Positions 33,460-44,879 of a DNA stretch of 64,000 bases are shown here, in pieces. The first letter of the stretch is position 1. Each line of letters begins with the position of its first letter. The stretch comes from Spongospora subterranea f. sp. subterranea. Taxonomy: Eukaryota > Endomyxa: Phytomyxea > Phytomyxea > Plasmodiophorida. The stretch lies in NCBI GenBank assembly GCA_049724395.1, contig JAUGWO010000258.1, forward strand, positions 1-64,000. The letters are read 5' to 3'. A model generated the notes under the pieces. The model did no database searches and was not told where the DNA came from. It saw nothing but the letters and a program-made list of their open reading frames with translations. The position numbers were made by a program, and so were the translations under genes.

Positions 33460-35560
33460 CTGTCAAGGGACGGCGACGACCCTTGACATTGCCACACTTT
33501 TGAAAACGTGCTTTGGTCAGCTTCGGACCGGGCTTTCAGGATTTTTGGCGAGGTACTCCTTGAGATGGTTTGTAAGTCCTTGCGTTGCACCACGAGCTGT
33601 GGCGAACTCCCAATAGCGCTCACTCGGTCAATACCCTTCCCGATCGATCAATTATTGGAGGTTATTATGAGAATTCCTTGAGCGCAACATCTGGTTGACA
33701 ATGTAGAGCAGCTCGGCATCACGATCGACGCGGATCGGAACGGTCCAGGTGGCGGTTGTGGACGGTTCGGATGTATTGATCCTGTACGGTTCTGCGAGAC
33801 ATGGAACACGTCGTGAAGTCTGGACCCTATCGGCAGTTGCAGGCGAAAAGTCACAGGGTTAATCATTTCAGCAACAGCGAATGGTCCCAACATCTGTGGT
33901 TAAATTGTCTCAAGGTCAATGCGTCTTGATTCCTTCCCGAAGAAGGAGAACTAGGTCTCCGCTTTGATACGAGGTTGCGCTTCACGTCGCTGATCGGAGT
34001 AGATATTCATTTCTGAAATGACCCTGTAGACGAACTCCCGAAATACCCAGAGATGCTCGACACGATCATCAACGCTGGGGCATATTGTGAAGGATATAGT
34101 CCTGCAGGTGTATCAAATCGTGGTTGGAGCCCATAGTTTGCGTGAATTGGGCTCATTTTCGTAGCGGAGTGGTCGCTGTTATTGTACGAGAATTGAGCCG
34201 ATGATAACAAGTCTGCCCAATCGTGTTGACAGTATCATACGAAAGTATTGCTCGAGGACCTGGTTTACTCCGCCCCCTGCCCTTCCCGGACGTCCGGGAA
34301 GGGCAGGGGGCGGAAATCATGGCGTGAGGACGACAGTTTGCGCTGGACTTTTGATTAATTTTGCCTTCCAAAAATTGGAAATAAACTGAGGACCCCGGTC
34401 GCCTACAATGTCGTCTGGAAGATCATGGAGTTTCAACACTTTTTTCAAATGACATGATCTATAGCTGTTCCGCCGATAGCGAATCGACACAGGGGGTGAA
34501 GCTCGCCATTTTTGAGGAACCTATTCATAACAACCAAAATTAAGTCAAAGTCGCTGGGAGCGTGGGAGCTTCATGATGAAATTGAGGGAGATGGAGGTCC
34601 ATAACTGGGACGGCAAGGGCAGTGGCATCAGTAGCGCGTTGGCTTGTATCGCGCGATCGCACGTATTGCTTGTTCATTGGGTTCATGCCCGGCCCCAATA
34701 GAAATGTCATATCATGGATTTAATGGTCGTGTAAACGCCAAAATGGCATGTTAATGGCGAATCGGTACGACTCCTCAAATTCGTAGTTGCCATTCCGGAT
34801 CTGAAACCATCAGCGATTCGTGACGATAAACCAACCTGGATGGCGGGACCAGCTAGGAGCTGTAGAATCGCTTGCTGGGTAATGTCGCGTGTTCCACGAG
34901 TTGAATCCAGTAGTCTGTAGTTAGGGTGAGATGGCATTGTGTCGGCTTGGGATTTCTCGAACAATGACGAATAGCGGCTATGGATCTTCGGCATGTTGCA
35001 GTTGGAGGCGGAAACGACCACTGAATTATCACCACTGCCGGACTGATTTTTTTAACAAACAGTTTTTATTTGAGAAATATCCTGCCTAGAGGGTTGTTGT
35101 GGCGCGAGCTGGGTTTGGGTGAACCTTCGATTCGACCCGAGTTCCAATCGATCACCGGCCAGAGGACCCGGAACCAATTTAGTCCCAGAATAATCGCATT
35201 CCGCTGGGAATCAATCAAAAGGAAGTTAAGGCAGCACGACAATCCGTTCAAGTTCAGGCAACACGTCTTAGTTTGAGTCGTTATTTGGCGGATCCGTCGA
35301 CCGTAGATGACTTCCAAGGAGATTTCTGTATCCAGCGCTGTTTTGGGAATTTTGTGGCGATTCGCGAACTGGCGATCCATAAATGTGGCTGTCGGGCAAC
35401 CTGGAGAGTCGAAATGAGGTTGGCGAATTTTATTTTGTGCTGTTTTATTCTGCCAAAACTCTTAATGTAGCGGGTAGTGCTGGGCGCGTCAGAGCTACAC
35501 GTTCTTGGTCGGAACAGAACATACGTAGACCCAGTCGTCGACGACATTTCCTTTCCTCTG
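33460..35560 (-). mobile_element. Ty3/Gypsy fossil, internally deleted
   Basis: On the minus strand: retropepsin-like region at 35080-35550, the start of RT at 34700-35020 (LFEKSQADTMP), then the end of the integrase at 34000-34370 (SYNNSDHSATKMSP) and the segment after it at 33650-33900 (VFHVSQ). Most of RT, RNase H and the integrase core are missing. A short inverted repeat with TGTCAAGGG at 33461-33489 could be an LTR tip. Clearly broken, with many breaks; old. Confidence 0.75.
34270..34313. repeat. Perfect 44-bp GC-rich palindrome
   Basis: CCGCCCCCTGCCCTTCCCGG plus AC is followed at once by its exact reverse complement. 22-bp arms, no loop, far richer in G+C than its surroundings. Confidence 0.97.
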
Positions 35561-35890
35561 ATGAAAGCTCGCCGCGAGGTTGTTGCGGAGGCAATTCCGC
35601 AACCAGAACCATTCGATCCGACGAACGATGCGGCTGACGATTAGGCTGAGGAACACTTGGGTCGTGAGTCATCGTAGGGGTCCTGGTCGTACGAAAGTGA
35701 ACAGGATGTTGGTGGCGCTCGGACAGTCGGCTATCGACCTGGTTAGCGGCTGATATCCAAGGCCTGCAACGACTCTGGTTCTGACAAGGACAACACCAGG
35801 TCCTGGACGTCGTCGTTTAAACCACAGCGGAATAGATAATTGGCGGCGGCGTCGTCCATAAAAACACTCCCACAAGTGAGGCAGTCTTAA
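35561..35890. other. Unassigned
   Basis: Possible 5' part of the Gypsy fossil; no motif seen. Confidence 0.3.
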
Positions 35891-35891
35891 G

Positions 35892-36006
35892 GGAGGATGA
35901 ATGAGGTGGCGAACAAAGGAGGATCGATGAGGTGGCGAACAAAGGAGGATAAATGAGGTGGCGAACAAAGGAGGATGAATGAGGTGGCGAACAAAGGAGG
36001 ATGAAG
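35892..36006. repeat. 26-bp minisatellite, about 4.5 units
   Basis: Unit GAGGTGGCGAACAAAGGAGG plus ATGAAT, almost unchanged between units. GAGGTGGCGA also occurs in the 31.7-32.2 kb minisatellite. Confidence 0.95.
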
Positions 36007-36071
36007 CACTCTTCTTGGTAATACTGACGATTGTGATGTCGACCTCAATAGGTCAGATCATTGTAAACGGT

Positions 36072-36895
36072 CTATGTGATAGTGCAAACTAAGATCAGGA
36101 TGACCGATTGTGATAGTGCAAACTAAGATCAGGATGACCGATTGTGATAGTGCAAACTAAGATCAGGATGACCGATTGTGATAGTGCAAATTAAGATCAG
36201 GATGACCGATTGTGATAGTGCAAACTAAGATCAGGATGACCGATTGTGATAGTGCAAACTAAGATCAGGATGACCGATTGTGATAGTGCAAACTAAGATC
36301 AGGATGACCGATTGTGATAGTGCAAACTAAGATCAGGATGACCGATTGTGATAGTGCAAACTAAGATCAGGATGACCGATTGTGATAGTGCAAACTAAGA
36401 TCAGGATGACCGATTGTGATAGTGCAAACTAAGATCAGGATGACCGATTGTGATAGTGCAAACTAAGATCAGGATGACCGATTGTGATAGTGCAAACTAA
36501 GATCAGGATGACCGATTGTGATAGTGTAAGATCAGGATGACCGATTGTGATAGTGCAAATTAAGATCAGGATGACCGATTGTGATAGTGCAAACTAAGAT
36601 CAGGATGACCGATTGTGATAGTGCAACCTAAGATCAGGATGACCGATTGTGATAGTGCGATTGTGATAGTGCAAACTAAGATCAGGATGACCGATTGTGA
36701 TAGTGCAAACTAAGATGACCGATTGTGATAGTGCAAACTAAGATCAGGATGACCGATTGTGATAGTGCAAACTAAGATCAGGATGACCGATTGTGATAGT
36801 GCAAACTAAGATCAGGATGACCGATTGTGATAGTGCAAACTAAGATCAGGATGACCGATTGTGATAGTGCAAACTAAGATCAGGATGACCGATTT
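36072..36895. repeat. 34-bp satellite-like array, about 24 units
   Basis: Unit GATTGTGATAGTGCAAACTA plus AGATCAGGATGACC. Most units are identical; a few are shortened or have a single change (GCAAATTA, GCAACCTA). Strict head-to-tail order with no unique spacers, so not a CRISPR array. Confidence 0.97.
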
Positions 36896-36899
36896 GGTG

Positions 36900-38657
36900 C
36901 TGATCGACTAAGGAATCAGTCTGGGTTGTTGGTGGTATAGAGTGGGGCGAACGAGATCATCCTTTTTGTGTGCCGAAACACTCATCGAACTGTCAGAATC
37001 AATCATGATTTATTACCAAGGTTTTGGACGACTCAGGCAAACTTTCTGAGTCGAACGTCCTTAATGAGAGAGTATTCAGGTATTAAAGGTCCTAGAATGT
37101 ATTGTTGACGACATTACAGTACCTTTCGACGAGACGATTGGGTGCCAAAGGCTTGAGAAGGGCGATGTGCATTAATGGTGAGACCAGGAAATGAGGGAGT
37201 AACCAGGGCAGCGACATCGTGAGAGATGATATGACAAGGAGATCGGTACCGGGAGTCGAGGACAGGATTCACCAGATATTGACGAGTCATGGAATGGTCG
37301 TGATCGACCGAAATAAGGGAAATGAGGCCTGGGGGAATAATCAACCCATAGGGGAATCAGGCCAGCTTAACAATAACAAGGCCAATGTTGGGGTGAAGAA
37401 CAGCTGGGACATCGGCGGGCTGAGCACATGGTGGAAGTTGACAACCAAACACGATCACCAACATTATATGGTTGAGGCGAACACCCGACGACGGTCAGAA
37501 TGGGCACCGCAACGAGCTGGGGCGATAGTGATCACGACGCCAAACATGGAGATCAGTGATACTTTCCACATTGTATTTGGCACAGTATAATTGGGCAACA
37601 AAAGACACAGCGGGATCAAAGTCTGTACGATTAGCCAACCCCTCTCGCCGTTGCGGCAGATTCACGTAATCAATCTGCGAACAGCGGCGAGAACTACAAA
37701 CAAACGACATGCTGCTCCACCAATGCGACAATCTTCATACATGTCATGGCCATTATCGGCTATGGAATCGGCGGATCATGAGGTTGTCCCTGGAACCTGA
37801 AGCGGATCGAATCACTTGATGATGATGGACCCATCGTGAGGGTTTTAACTGTTAATGAGAGTGGCAGATCGAATTGAGGCCAAAACGGGATGGCAGATGC
37901 GTGCCTGCGAATACTGGCACCCAACGAATTGATCAGATGCGATCGCGGTCGTCCTTATTATGACACTTTCGTACAGCTAAGGCGTATAGACACAGCATTA
38001 TATAGAGCTGAGATGAGACTTACCTGGATTCAGCATTACATGTGCAAAAAATCCAAAGACGTCCAGCGCGATCACCTGGAGCATCGGCGACAATGATTTC
38101 GTGCGGTGTGGATTATAACAGAGCAGACGGCGGCCAGGTGTTGAACAGGGATCAGTTGGTTTGAATGAGGCGTGTGGCGGTCGGCGGCAGTTGAGGTTAG
38201 AGCGATAGTCGAGGGGATTTCTGCCCGATTAACAGACCATGGAGGTTTCATGGCAGGCATGCTACCGCCACCGAAAACATATCGTTTCTCGTCTCGTAAC
38301 GACCAGAACACAGCGGCATTTAACATCGATATTGAGATGATTAAGGGGGAGATGAACAGGGCAAATCGCCCTTGCCGATCATACAGGGACTTATGTGGAA
38401 ATAACGTCCTAATTACCATAAACCTTGAGCTATCAGAGTATTCTGGTTTTGGTTCGTGTCGTCAAAGATTCTCTAATGGCGTGACGGAAAATTGGGTCGG
38501 TTGACCTTACATGAATCTGATTTACTCATCCGTCATCGCTCTGGAAATCTATCACAATCCCTGACGCTTTTTCGCAACGACACGACCTGATCAACTCAAA
38601 CGCCGTTTTGCGTATTAACAATCAGTTTTTCATATTGTCATATTTATATCAGTTCCC
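36900..38657. other. Unassigned region
   Basis: Several open frames of 70-120 codons on both strands, none with a recognisable motif. Could include decayed LTR-element sequence. Confidence 0.35.
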
Positions 38658-39245
38658 ATGAAGGAGCCGATCCTTAAAACATATAGGATGACCATATTTT
38701 ATCAAGCACAAGAAAGGCCCTTTGTTCAAAACGAGATTCGATCTGCAGCTGAAAACTTTGAGGCAGACGAGTTACATTCACATGGTAAATCAGGATCATC
38801 AGACGAATATGATGAAGTTGAGCAGCTTCTCACCGATATCAGGGGCCGATTAGGTGGTAGGTCTTCATTGCTCCAGAATAGTAAAGACAACGAGAAGGCA
38901 AAAGTCAAAGCAATCGAGAGTTCGGGCGAAATTATTAGCCGTCTAGCCATTGATGGATCAACTGGCGACAGTTCAGGGTCTGGACACTCTGACTCGGACC
39001 CAACGCCTTCCCAAAGACGCAAGGTCACCCAGAAGGACAATCTGAACGGCTTGATGACTACGATTAAAGAGGCCATAACAGACTATGGGGAAAATGCTTC
39101 TGCAAAACTCAAGATGGAGGGAGAGCGTCTTGAGTTTGACAAAGCCGAAGCGAGATGTCGACAATGGGAATCTCAGTGTTTGAGTGAAGAGACTGAGCGT
39201 CGAGCACAAAAAATGAGCAGATGTGTAAGATGGGGCATGTCATAG
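38658..39245 (+). CDS. Probable accessory (second) protein of the PIF/Harbinger element
   Basis: 195 residues from ATG 38658. Acidic and Ser-rich in the middle (DSSGSGHSDSD), then a charged helix LKMEGERLEFDKAEARCRQW that should form a coiled coil. Many PIF/Harbinger elements carry a second Myb/SANT-type gene whose C-terminus is just such a charged helix. This frame converges on the Harbinger transposase at 39466. I do not see the Myb part itself, which may lie in a missing upstream exon. Otherwise a hypothetical protein. Confidence 0.42.
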   Translation: MKEPILKTYRMTIFYQAQERPFVQNEIRSAAENFEADELHSHGKSGSSDEYDEVEQLLTDIRGRLGGRSSLLQNSKDNEKAKVKAIESSGEIISRLAIDGSTGDSSGSGHSDSDPTPSQRRKVTQKDNLNGLMTTIKEAITDYGENASAKLKMEGERLEFDKAEARCRQWESQCLSEETERRAQKMSRCVRWGMS

Positions 39246-39382
39246 CAAAAATGAAAGAGAAGTTCGTTAATGAATAAACTGCAATGGACGATTGATAGTA
39301 CAGGTACAGGGTGGGAAATGAAAATCGTGTATTGCAGTTTATGGTTTACTCCTATTAAACTTCTCTGTGTCATTTTTGACCT
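39243..39382. repeat. Imperfect inverted repeat between the two Harbinger genes
   Basis: AAAATGAAAGAGAAGTT...AATAAACTGCAATGGACGATT at the left is mirrored by AATCGTGTATTGCAGTTTAT...AACTTCTCTGTGTCATTTTT at the right. Placed between the convergent stop codons; a MITE or a 3'-end hairpin. Confidence 0.7.
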
Positions 39383-40196
39383 TATTTGCCCCATCTGCAG
39401 CATATAAAAATCATACATTCTTCCCATATAGTTCAGAAGACCCGCGTTGATGGCCGACCACGACCTCAAGCTAAAAATTCTTCAATGTTGGGCAGCTGGA
39501 AGTTTGGTCCCCATTTGGTTGCAGACAGCAGTGAGGACAAAAAGCAACCAACAAGATAAAGTGTTGCGATCTGCCGACTATCTAACCTTTTGTTCTTGTC
39601 AACCGCAAGTGTTGGCCATAAAACTTTGAGACGACCAAAATACCATTCGACTGCTTCACGAACGGAACTCATAGATGAGTTGAACTGTGCTTCCCTGTTT
39701 ACCACAGCGGCGTTCGAAAAAGGCGAGCAGACCCGTTCTGAGCACCCGTATGCCGGATATCGTGGCGCCTGCCTTCTATTGGACCAAAAATACTGCCAAA
39801 CCGGTCATCCCAAAAATACTGCCAAACAGGCCATCAAAAGTTGTTATTCCTTGGTCGTTCAAACATTGTTTGTGAGGATGCCCATTGTAGACTGAACGCT
39901 GCAGATTTTTCTGTAGAATTTGGCCAGAACTTCTAGGACTGGGCCTGCAGATGTATTGACGAGTTCCAAATATGAACCCCCAGACACACTTTAGTGTTGC
40001 TCCGGCGACATAGATTGTTGTTGTGTATTGCGACAAGCGCTTCTATAGTTCTCTATCAACACGTTCATTGAAATGTTCTCCCTCTGTTTGAAAATAAGTT
40101 TCGTGTTCAAATAAAGTGCGTGGATTAATCCTGTTTTGAAAAAAGTGCGTGGATTAAGGTTGTTTTAAGCGCAACCTCATACATCATATAACTGGA

Positions 40197-41234
40197 CTTT
40201 GCTCTCCCGAAATTTTGAGCCTCGACGCTCATTTCAAACTAAAGTTAGATCAAAATGAAAACTAGGGTTTACGGGAGATTTTTCAGCGGCACCGCCACCT
40301 CGTCATTGTTGAACTAGCACCTGACAACATGACTGCACCTGCAGGAGACCTAAGCCGAGCTGCAGAAGCCATGCCGGCTTTTCCAAAGGAAATAGCCGAC
40401 GAGCAGCAAACCTCGGAATTCGTATCGTTCCTGAGGAGTTCGCTGATAGAAAAGGACAAAAGAACCTCACTGACGACCAGAGTCGTGTAATATACGAATG
40501 TCTTGAGGATGAGTGATTCAGGAAAGTTCGTTCTTGTTTCAATTGCCTCAGCAAGCAGTCAATTTGAGTAGGATTTGGGACTTCTGCCGTCCTGTGTTGT
40601 TCACACAAACGAGGAAAGGTTGGACCAAAGAAAAAAGTCGTTGATCCTGAAAAAGTCAAACAGATTCCTCTACAACAGCGAAAAAAAGCTTATCTCTCTC
40701 CATGCTATCAAACGAAATCTTGACAGCCTTCACAAGATCATCGATTTTTTCGCTGTTGTAGAGGAATCTGTTTGACTTTTTCAGGATCAACGACTTTTTT
40801 CTTTGGTCCAACCTTTCCTCGTTTGTGTGAACAACACAGGACGGCAGAAGTCCCAAATCCTACTCAAATTGACTGCTTGCTGAGGCAATTGAAACAAGAA
40901 CGAACTTTCCTGAATCACTCATCCTCAAGACATTCGTATATTACACGACTCTGGTCGTCAGTGAGGTTCTTTTGTCCTTTTCTATCAGCGAACTCCTCAG
41001 GAACGATACGAATTCCGAGGTTTGCTGCTCGTCGGCTATTTCCTTTGGAAAAGCCGGCATGGCTTCTGCAGCTCGGCTTAGGTCTCCTGCAGGTGCAGTC
41101 ATGTTGTCAGGTGCTAGTTCAACAATGACGAGGTGGCGGTGCCGCTGAAAAATCTCCCGTAAACCCTAGTTTTCATTTTGATCTAACTTTAGTTTGAAAT
41201 GAGCGTCGAGGCTCAAAATTTCGGGAGAGCAAAG
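40197..41234. repeat. 1-kb palindrome: 490-bp arms, 58-bp spacer
   Basis: 40197-40686 and 40745-41234 are inverted copies; each strand then gives the same 118-residue frame. The arms contain the 5' part of the mariner gene (a third, diverged copy in direct orientation lies at 41380-41880). The spacer matches the mariner 3' coding part near 43010-43065 in inverse orientation, so the structure arose from mariner pieces. Flanking sequence continues the symmetry weakly to about 40166 and 41280. Confidence 0.93.
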
Positions 41235-41639
41235 CACTTGACGCGCGCGTCATTATCCAGTTACTCTATGAGGTTGCACTTTTTTCAAACTGGACCTTGA
41301 TTTCCGAACAGAATAAAGTGCGTGTTTATAGCGCAACCTCATATAAATGGCGCGCGCGTCCAAGTGCTTTTCTCTCCCGAAATTTTCACCCTCGACGATC
41401 ATTTCAATCTAAAATAGGCTGATCAAAATGAAAACTACAGTAGGGTTTAAGCCGCCACCTCGTCATTGTTGAACGACAGAACTAAATTGAAAACAACAAA
41501 TATCCTCAAATAAACCTAAAGAGGATATCCTTAGCACCTTACAACATGAAAGGAAATAGCCGACCAGCTGCAAACCTCGGAAATCGTAATCGTTCCTGAG
41601 GAGTTCGCTGATAGAAAAACACAAAAGAACCTGACTGAC

Positions 41640-42165
41640 GACCAGCGTTGTGTAATATACGAATATGTCTTGAGGATGAGCGCTTCAGGAGAGTTCGTTC
41701 GTGGTTCAATTGCCTCAACAAGCAGTCAATTTGCCATTTCACACAGAACTGTGAGCAGGATTTGGAATCAGGATGTGAAAACTAGTGGCAATGGAATGAC
41801 TTCTGAAGTCCTGGGTTCACATAAACGAGGAAAGGTTGGACGAAAGAAAAAGTCGTTGTTCTTGAAAAATTCCTCTACAACAGTGATCGAATATTCGGTC
41901 GCTAGCGATATCCGCATCGATGGTGCATTCAAGGATTAAGGAAGGATTTCTGAAGGCGCATTCGAATGATATCAAGCCATTCCTCACTGAGGCCAATAAG
42001 TTAGGAAGGTTGAACTTCTGCATCTCAATGGTAAACGTGCCACCGAAGTACCAATCGGCACGACAAGATCCACAGGAGATCAAAATGCACCAATCAACGA
42101 CTTCATCATCGATGAGAAGGAACGCGAAACCAAGGCGGCATCCACAACATCTAATAACGATGTGA
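41640..42165 (+). pseudogene. Plant-type mariner transposase, N-terminal and middle part
   Basis: The HTH region (FVRGSIASTSSQFAISHRTV) and the basic GRKKK tail are followed, after a frame break near 41900, by GFLKAHSNDIKPFLTEANK. A possible first-catalytic box reads IIDEKE near 42110, where VHIDEKWF would be usual. The rest of the catalytic domain is replaced by the hairpin at 42161-42326. Inactive. Confidence 0.7.
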
Positions 42166-42326
42166 CTTTCCAAGAGATGTTAATGACAAAGCTACGGGCG
42201 CGCAAGTTAGGACAAGGCGCCATCAATATCGATTGGAACGTCGCCAGGTGTTCATCGACATCGATGGCGCCTTGTCCTAACTTGTGCGCCCGTAGCATCG
42301 TCATTTACATCTCCCGGAAAGTCACA
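42161..42326. repeat. Hairpin of about 75-bp arms inside the mariner
   Basis: TGTGACTTTCCAAGAGATGT...GGACAAGGCGCCATC is mirrored by GATGGCGCCTTGTCC...GGAAAGTCACA with few differences. Loop about 10-25 nt. Confidence 0.9.
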
Positions 42327-43649
42327 TCATTTTTACTTGACTGTGCTTTCAAGAATTCGTATAATCGCTTTGGCGTGTTGGGTGCCGGTGACACTGATGC
42401 TAGGGCCATGTCTGGATCCACCATTAGGGTGATCATGGTCTTGACCATTTCACGTTCTGTTAGAAAGACAGATACCGGTTGGAACTTTCTTCTAGGTGAT
42501 CTGGGTCATTGACGCTAGTGTGTCTTCTGGCGCTCTAAGTCGGCTATCACTTTCTAGGTGGCTGAGCAGTTGTGGGAACGGGGCCAATAATGTCCTTATC
42601 TTATGGTCGCCAACATTGAACGATTCCAGGTTTGGTTTGATTAAACCTTCGCCCTTCAGGTTGGCGGCTTGTGCGGCGATGATTTGTGACGCCATGTATC
42701 TGATACGCCTATCGGCGAGTTTCACATAGGCGTCGTGATTTCCAACTGATGTGTCCATAGTGGTTGCGGTTTCGACTGTTAATCTGATAGATTATAGAGT
42801 ACACATCATAGAAGTGATTTCGTATGACCTGTTGTATTCAGATGATACTTGATATCGCTGTGCGGTTGGGTTTAGCTGAATCATTCAATTGCTTTGGCAC
42901 GTGAGTCAACCTCCTCGGGTTCTTTCCTGAAGGTGCCCGCTCCATGTGTGTTGCACGGTGCAATTCAATCTCTTCAGCACCAACAAGGACCCAAGAATAT
43001 CGATGATCTTGTGGAGGCTGTCAAGGTTTCCTTTGATAAAAATGGAGAGAGATAAGCTTAATGACAGTTTTTAACTCTCCAGCAATGCATGATGGAGATC
43101 ATGAAGGTCAACGGGGGTAACAACGTCTCAGGCGCCAAGCTAATCTTCCAGACAATTTCCATGCGACATTGCAGTTTTACATCAAGTAAAGCACAAAGAA
43201 GGATACACAGAGTGTTGATGAATAAAAATCTTTCAATTGACCGTTTCCTTCAAAAATTTCCTTGTCCCATCTACCTAATGAAATCGTGACAGAGTCGACA
43301 AGTTCATCAGGCGCCAAGGCCATCATTAAGACGAATTCGATGATGACCTTGGAAATTTTGATATAACGAACGCAGGATGCACTGAGCTTTAACTGTGCAG
43401 AACCATTCTGCTGGACCCAGATTAAATATACGGTACGAGCTATTATTCTCGTTATCGACGAGATAGACCTGCCAAATTCTGCCATCATGGAAGCCAGTCG
43501 TAAAGGCTCAGCCAAACGGCGACACATCAGGGCTAATGCCTCAACACGTTCGATTCTCTTTACACTCTTGGTGACAATGTATTTCCGGTAGTCGTGTGCT
43601 ACACGACGCCTGCACGCAAGAGTCAAAACACTCGCGGTCGACAAACAGA

Positions 43650-44400
43650 CGCGTGATGACGAAAGTCAAGTTCACAGAGTTTTGATTTTATTGATAGCAT
43701 CACAAAGCGTAAGTCGTACGCTGCCCGTTGCCCGACTTACTCGACAGAAAACAAACCAACCAGAGGACCAAACAATTTAGACATCACGCGTTGCCATCAA
43801 ACATTTCTCCCGTTCGTCCAAAGCTGGAAAGCATACGAAAACTTGAACAGTGACAATCTGCCAACCAGATTCAAAACTACCATCCCAACAAGGCGGCAAA
43901 AACACACAAGCACGCTGAGAGAGCTCATTAAAATGATAGATAGTGAGAAACCATGAACATGCTCATGGAGTGCATCACCACCATGAACCGCGATTAACTG
44001 ACTTTGAAAAAAAATCAGAATGCTAGAACAGGGTCGATCCACCACAAAACTATTCGTCGCAACGCATGCCCCTTCTAAAACAATGAACTGAGAATCGCCG
44101 TTTACAGGAGAAAGAACCGAGGGAAAAAACGGAATGGCAACGATCAATTGTAAAACAGCACAGAGCTGAGGGTATTGAGAAAAGGAAACGAAAATTACAG
44201 AAACTCGACACACATTTTACAAACATGTCTAAAAAACACAAACACAAACACTGAATTAATCTGGCAAAAGAAGTTAGTAAGGACAATACGGGAACAGCAA
44301 CGTGGAAGATGCTAAAAACCCTGATATTGCAAACAAACAAAAAGCTTCGAACCTCATCGCCATTTATGACCCGCTCGATCTTAAGCTATCCAATGATGAG
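43650..44400. other. Unassigned, T-rich on the minus strand
   Basis: Minus-strand frames here (for example 43797-44213) are hydrophobic because of base composition. No motif. It ends where the palindrome arm begins. Confidence 0.4.
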
Positions 44401-44650
44401 CGTCCTCTACGACTATCTGTTTATTAGCAAACAGTCTCCAAAGTGCTGGCATCTTTCAAATATATTTTGGTTTTGAAGGACGACTTTAGCAATTTCGTCA
44501 AACTCATACCCTGCACAAACGCTGATCATGGAACCGTCGTTGACGCGTTGATAAACTGGTTGATTGGTTCAAACGATTCGGTATTGTGTTCACTCACGTA
44601 TCGGATCAAGGAACTCATTTAAAAAATCTCGTCATTGAGGAACTGTGTTC
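44401..44650 (+). mobile_element. Ty3/Gypsy integrase fragment in the left arm (fossil)
   Basis: Same integrase piece as at 51050-51275 in the right arm, in opposite orientation. It is cut off at the outer border of the arm, whereas at the right it continues into the rest of the element. Confidence 0.7.
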
Positions 44651-44879
44651 GCGCTTACATATTTTGTAGTTATCTCCCTCTCTGTATAACCTTTTGCGAA
44701 TTGACCGGTAGAAAATTTCACACAGGAGATGGCAGGTCTTCTCTTTTCAATGGTAAGCAGAGAGAAAAGCGTTCGAGACAATCAGCGATGACTGGATGCC
44801 GAAAATCACGCATTGGTTCGGAAAAAGCCAAAATCACACTTCTGAATCATTCATGAAAAACTTTTCACTGAGTCCAACG

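Larger units (their letters stand above)
40075..43400 (+). mobile_element. Plant-type mariner element, rearranged, inserted in the Harbinger element
   Basis: The left tip reads CTCCCTCTGTTTGAAAATAA, close to the Stowaway/plant-mariner end CTCCCTCCGT. Coding pieces on the plus strand follow the order of plant mariner transposases. First HTH around 41670-41860 (GEFVRGSIASTSSQFAISHR, TVSRIW, then KRGKVGRKKK); middle at 41915-42010 (SRIKEGFLKAHSNDIKPFLT); C-terminal helix near 43000-43120 (ERDKLND, QQCMMEIMKVNGGNN). Inverted copies of internal segments (40197-41234 and 42161-42326) break up the gene. A matching right tip was not found, so the right border is set by Harbinger sequence resuming near 43400. 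Confidence 0.75.
39466..43644 (-). pseudogene. PIF/Harbinger transposase (DDE_4), split by a mariner
   Basis: Minus strand. N-terminal part at 43405-43644: RVEALALMCRRLAEPLRL, then FGRSISSITRII, the helical domain typical of the family. The catalytic part resumes at 40036: VWGFIFGTRQYICRP, YNGHPHKQC, then TTFDGL and later SSVREAVEWYFGRLK ending at 39466. VWGFIDGT is the usual first catalytic box, and here the Asp reads Phe, so the copy looks inactive. Between the halves lies about 3.3 kb of mariner sequence (40075 to about 43400). The fragment at 17530-17900 preserves the same region without the insertion. At least one frame change separates 39776 from 39705. Confidence 0.82.

Noticed and set aside
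36072-36895. CRISPR-like regular repeat
   Set aside because: Units are directly adjacent with no unique spacers, and the window is eukaryotic. It is a tandem satellite.
40303-40659. 118-residue protein encoded twice in the small palindrome (second copy 40772-41128)
   Set aside because: It is the antisense or shifted reading of the duplicated mariner N-terminal segment, not a separate gene.
43797-44340. Two long minus-strand frames rich in Phe, Cys and Ser
   Set aside because: Same reason: base composition; they overlap in two frames and show no motif.
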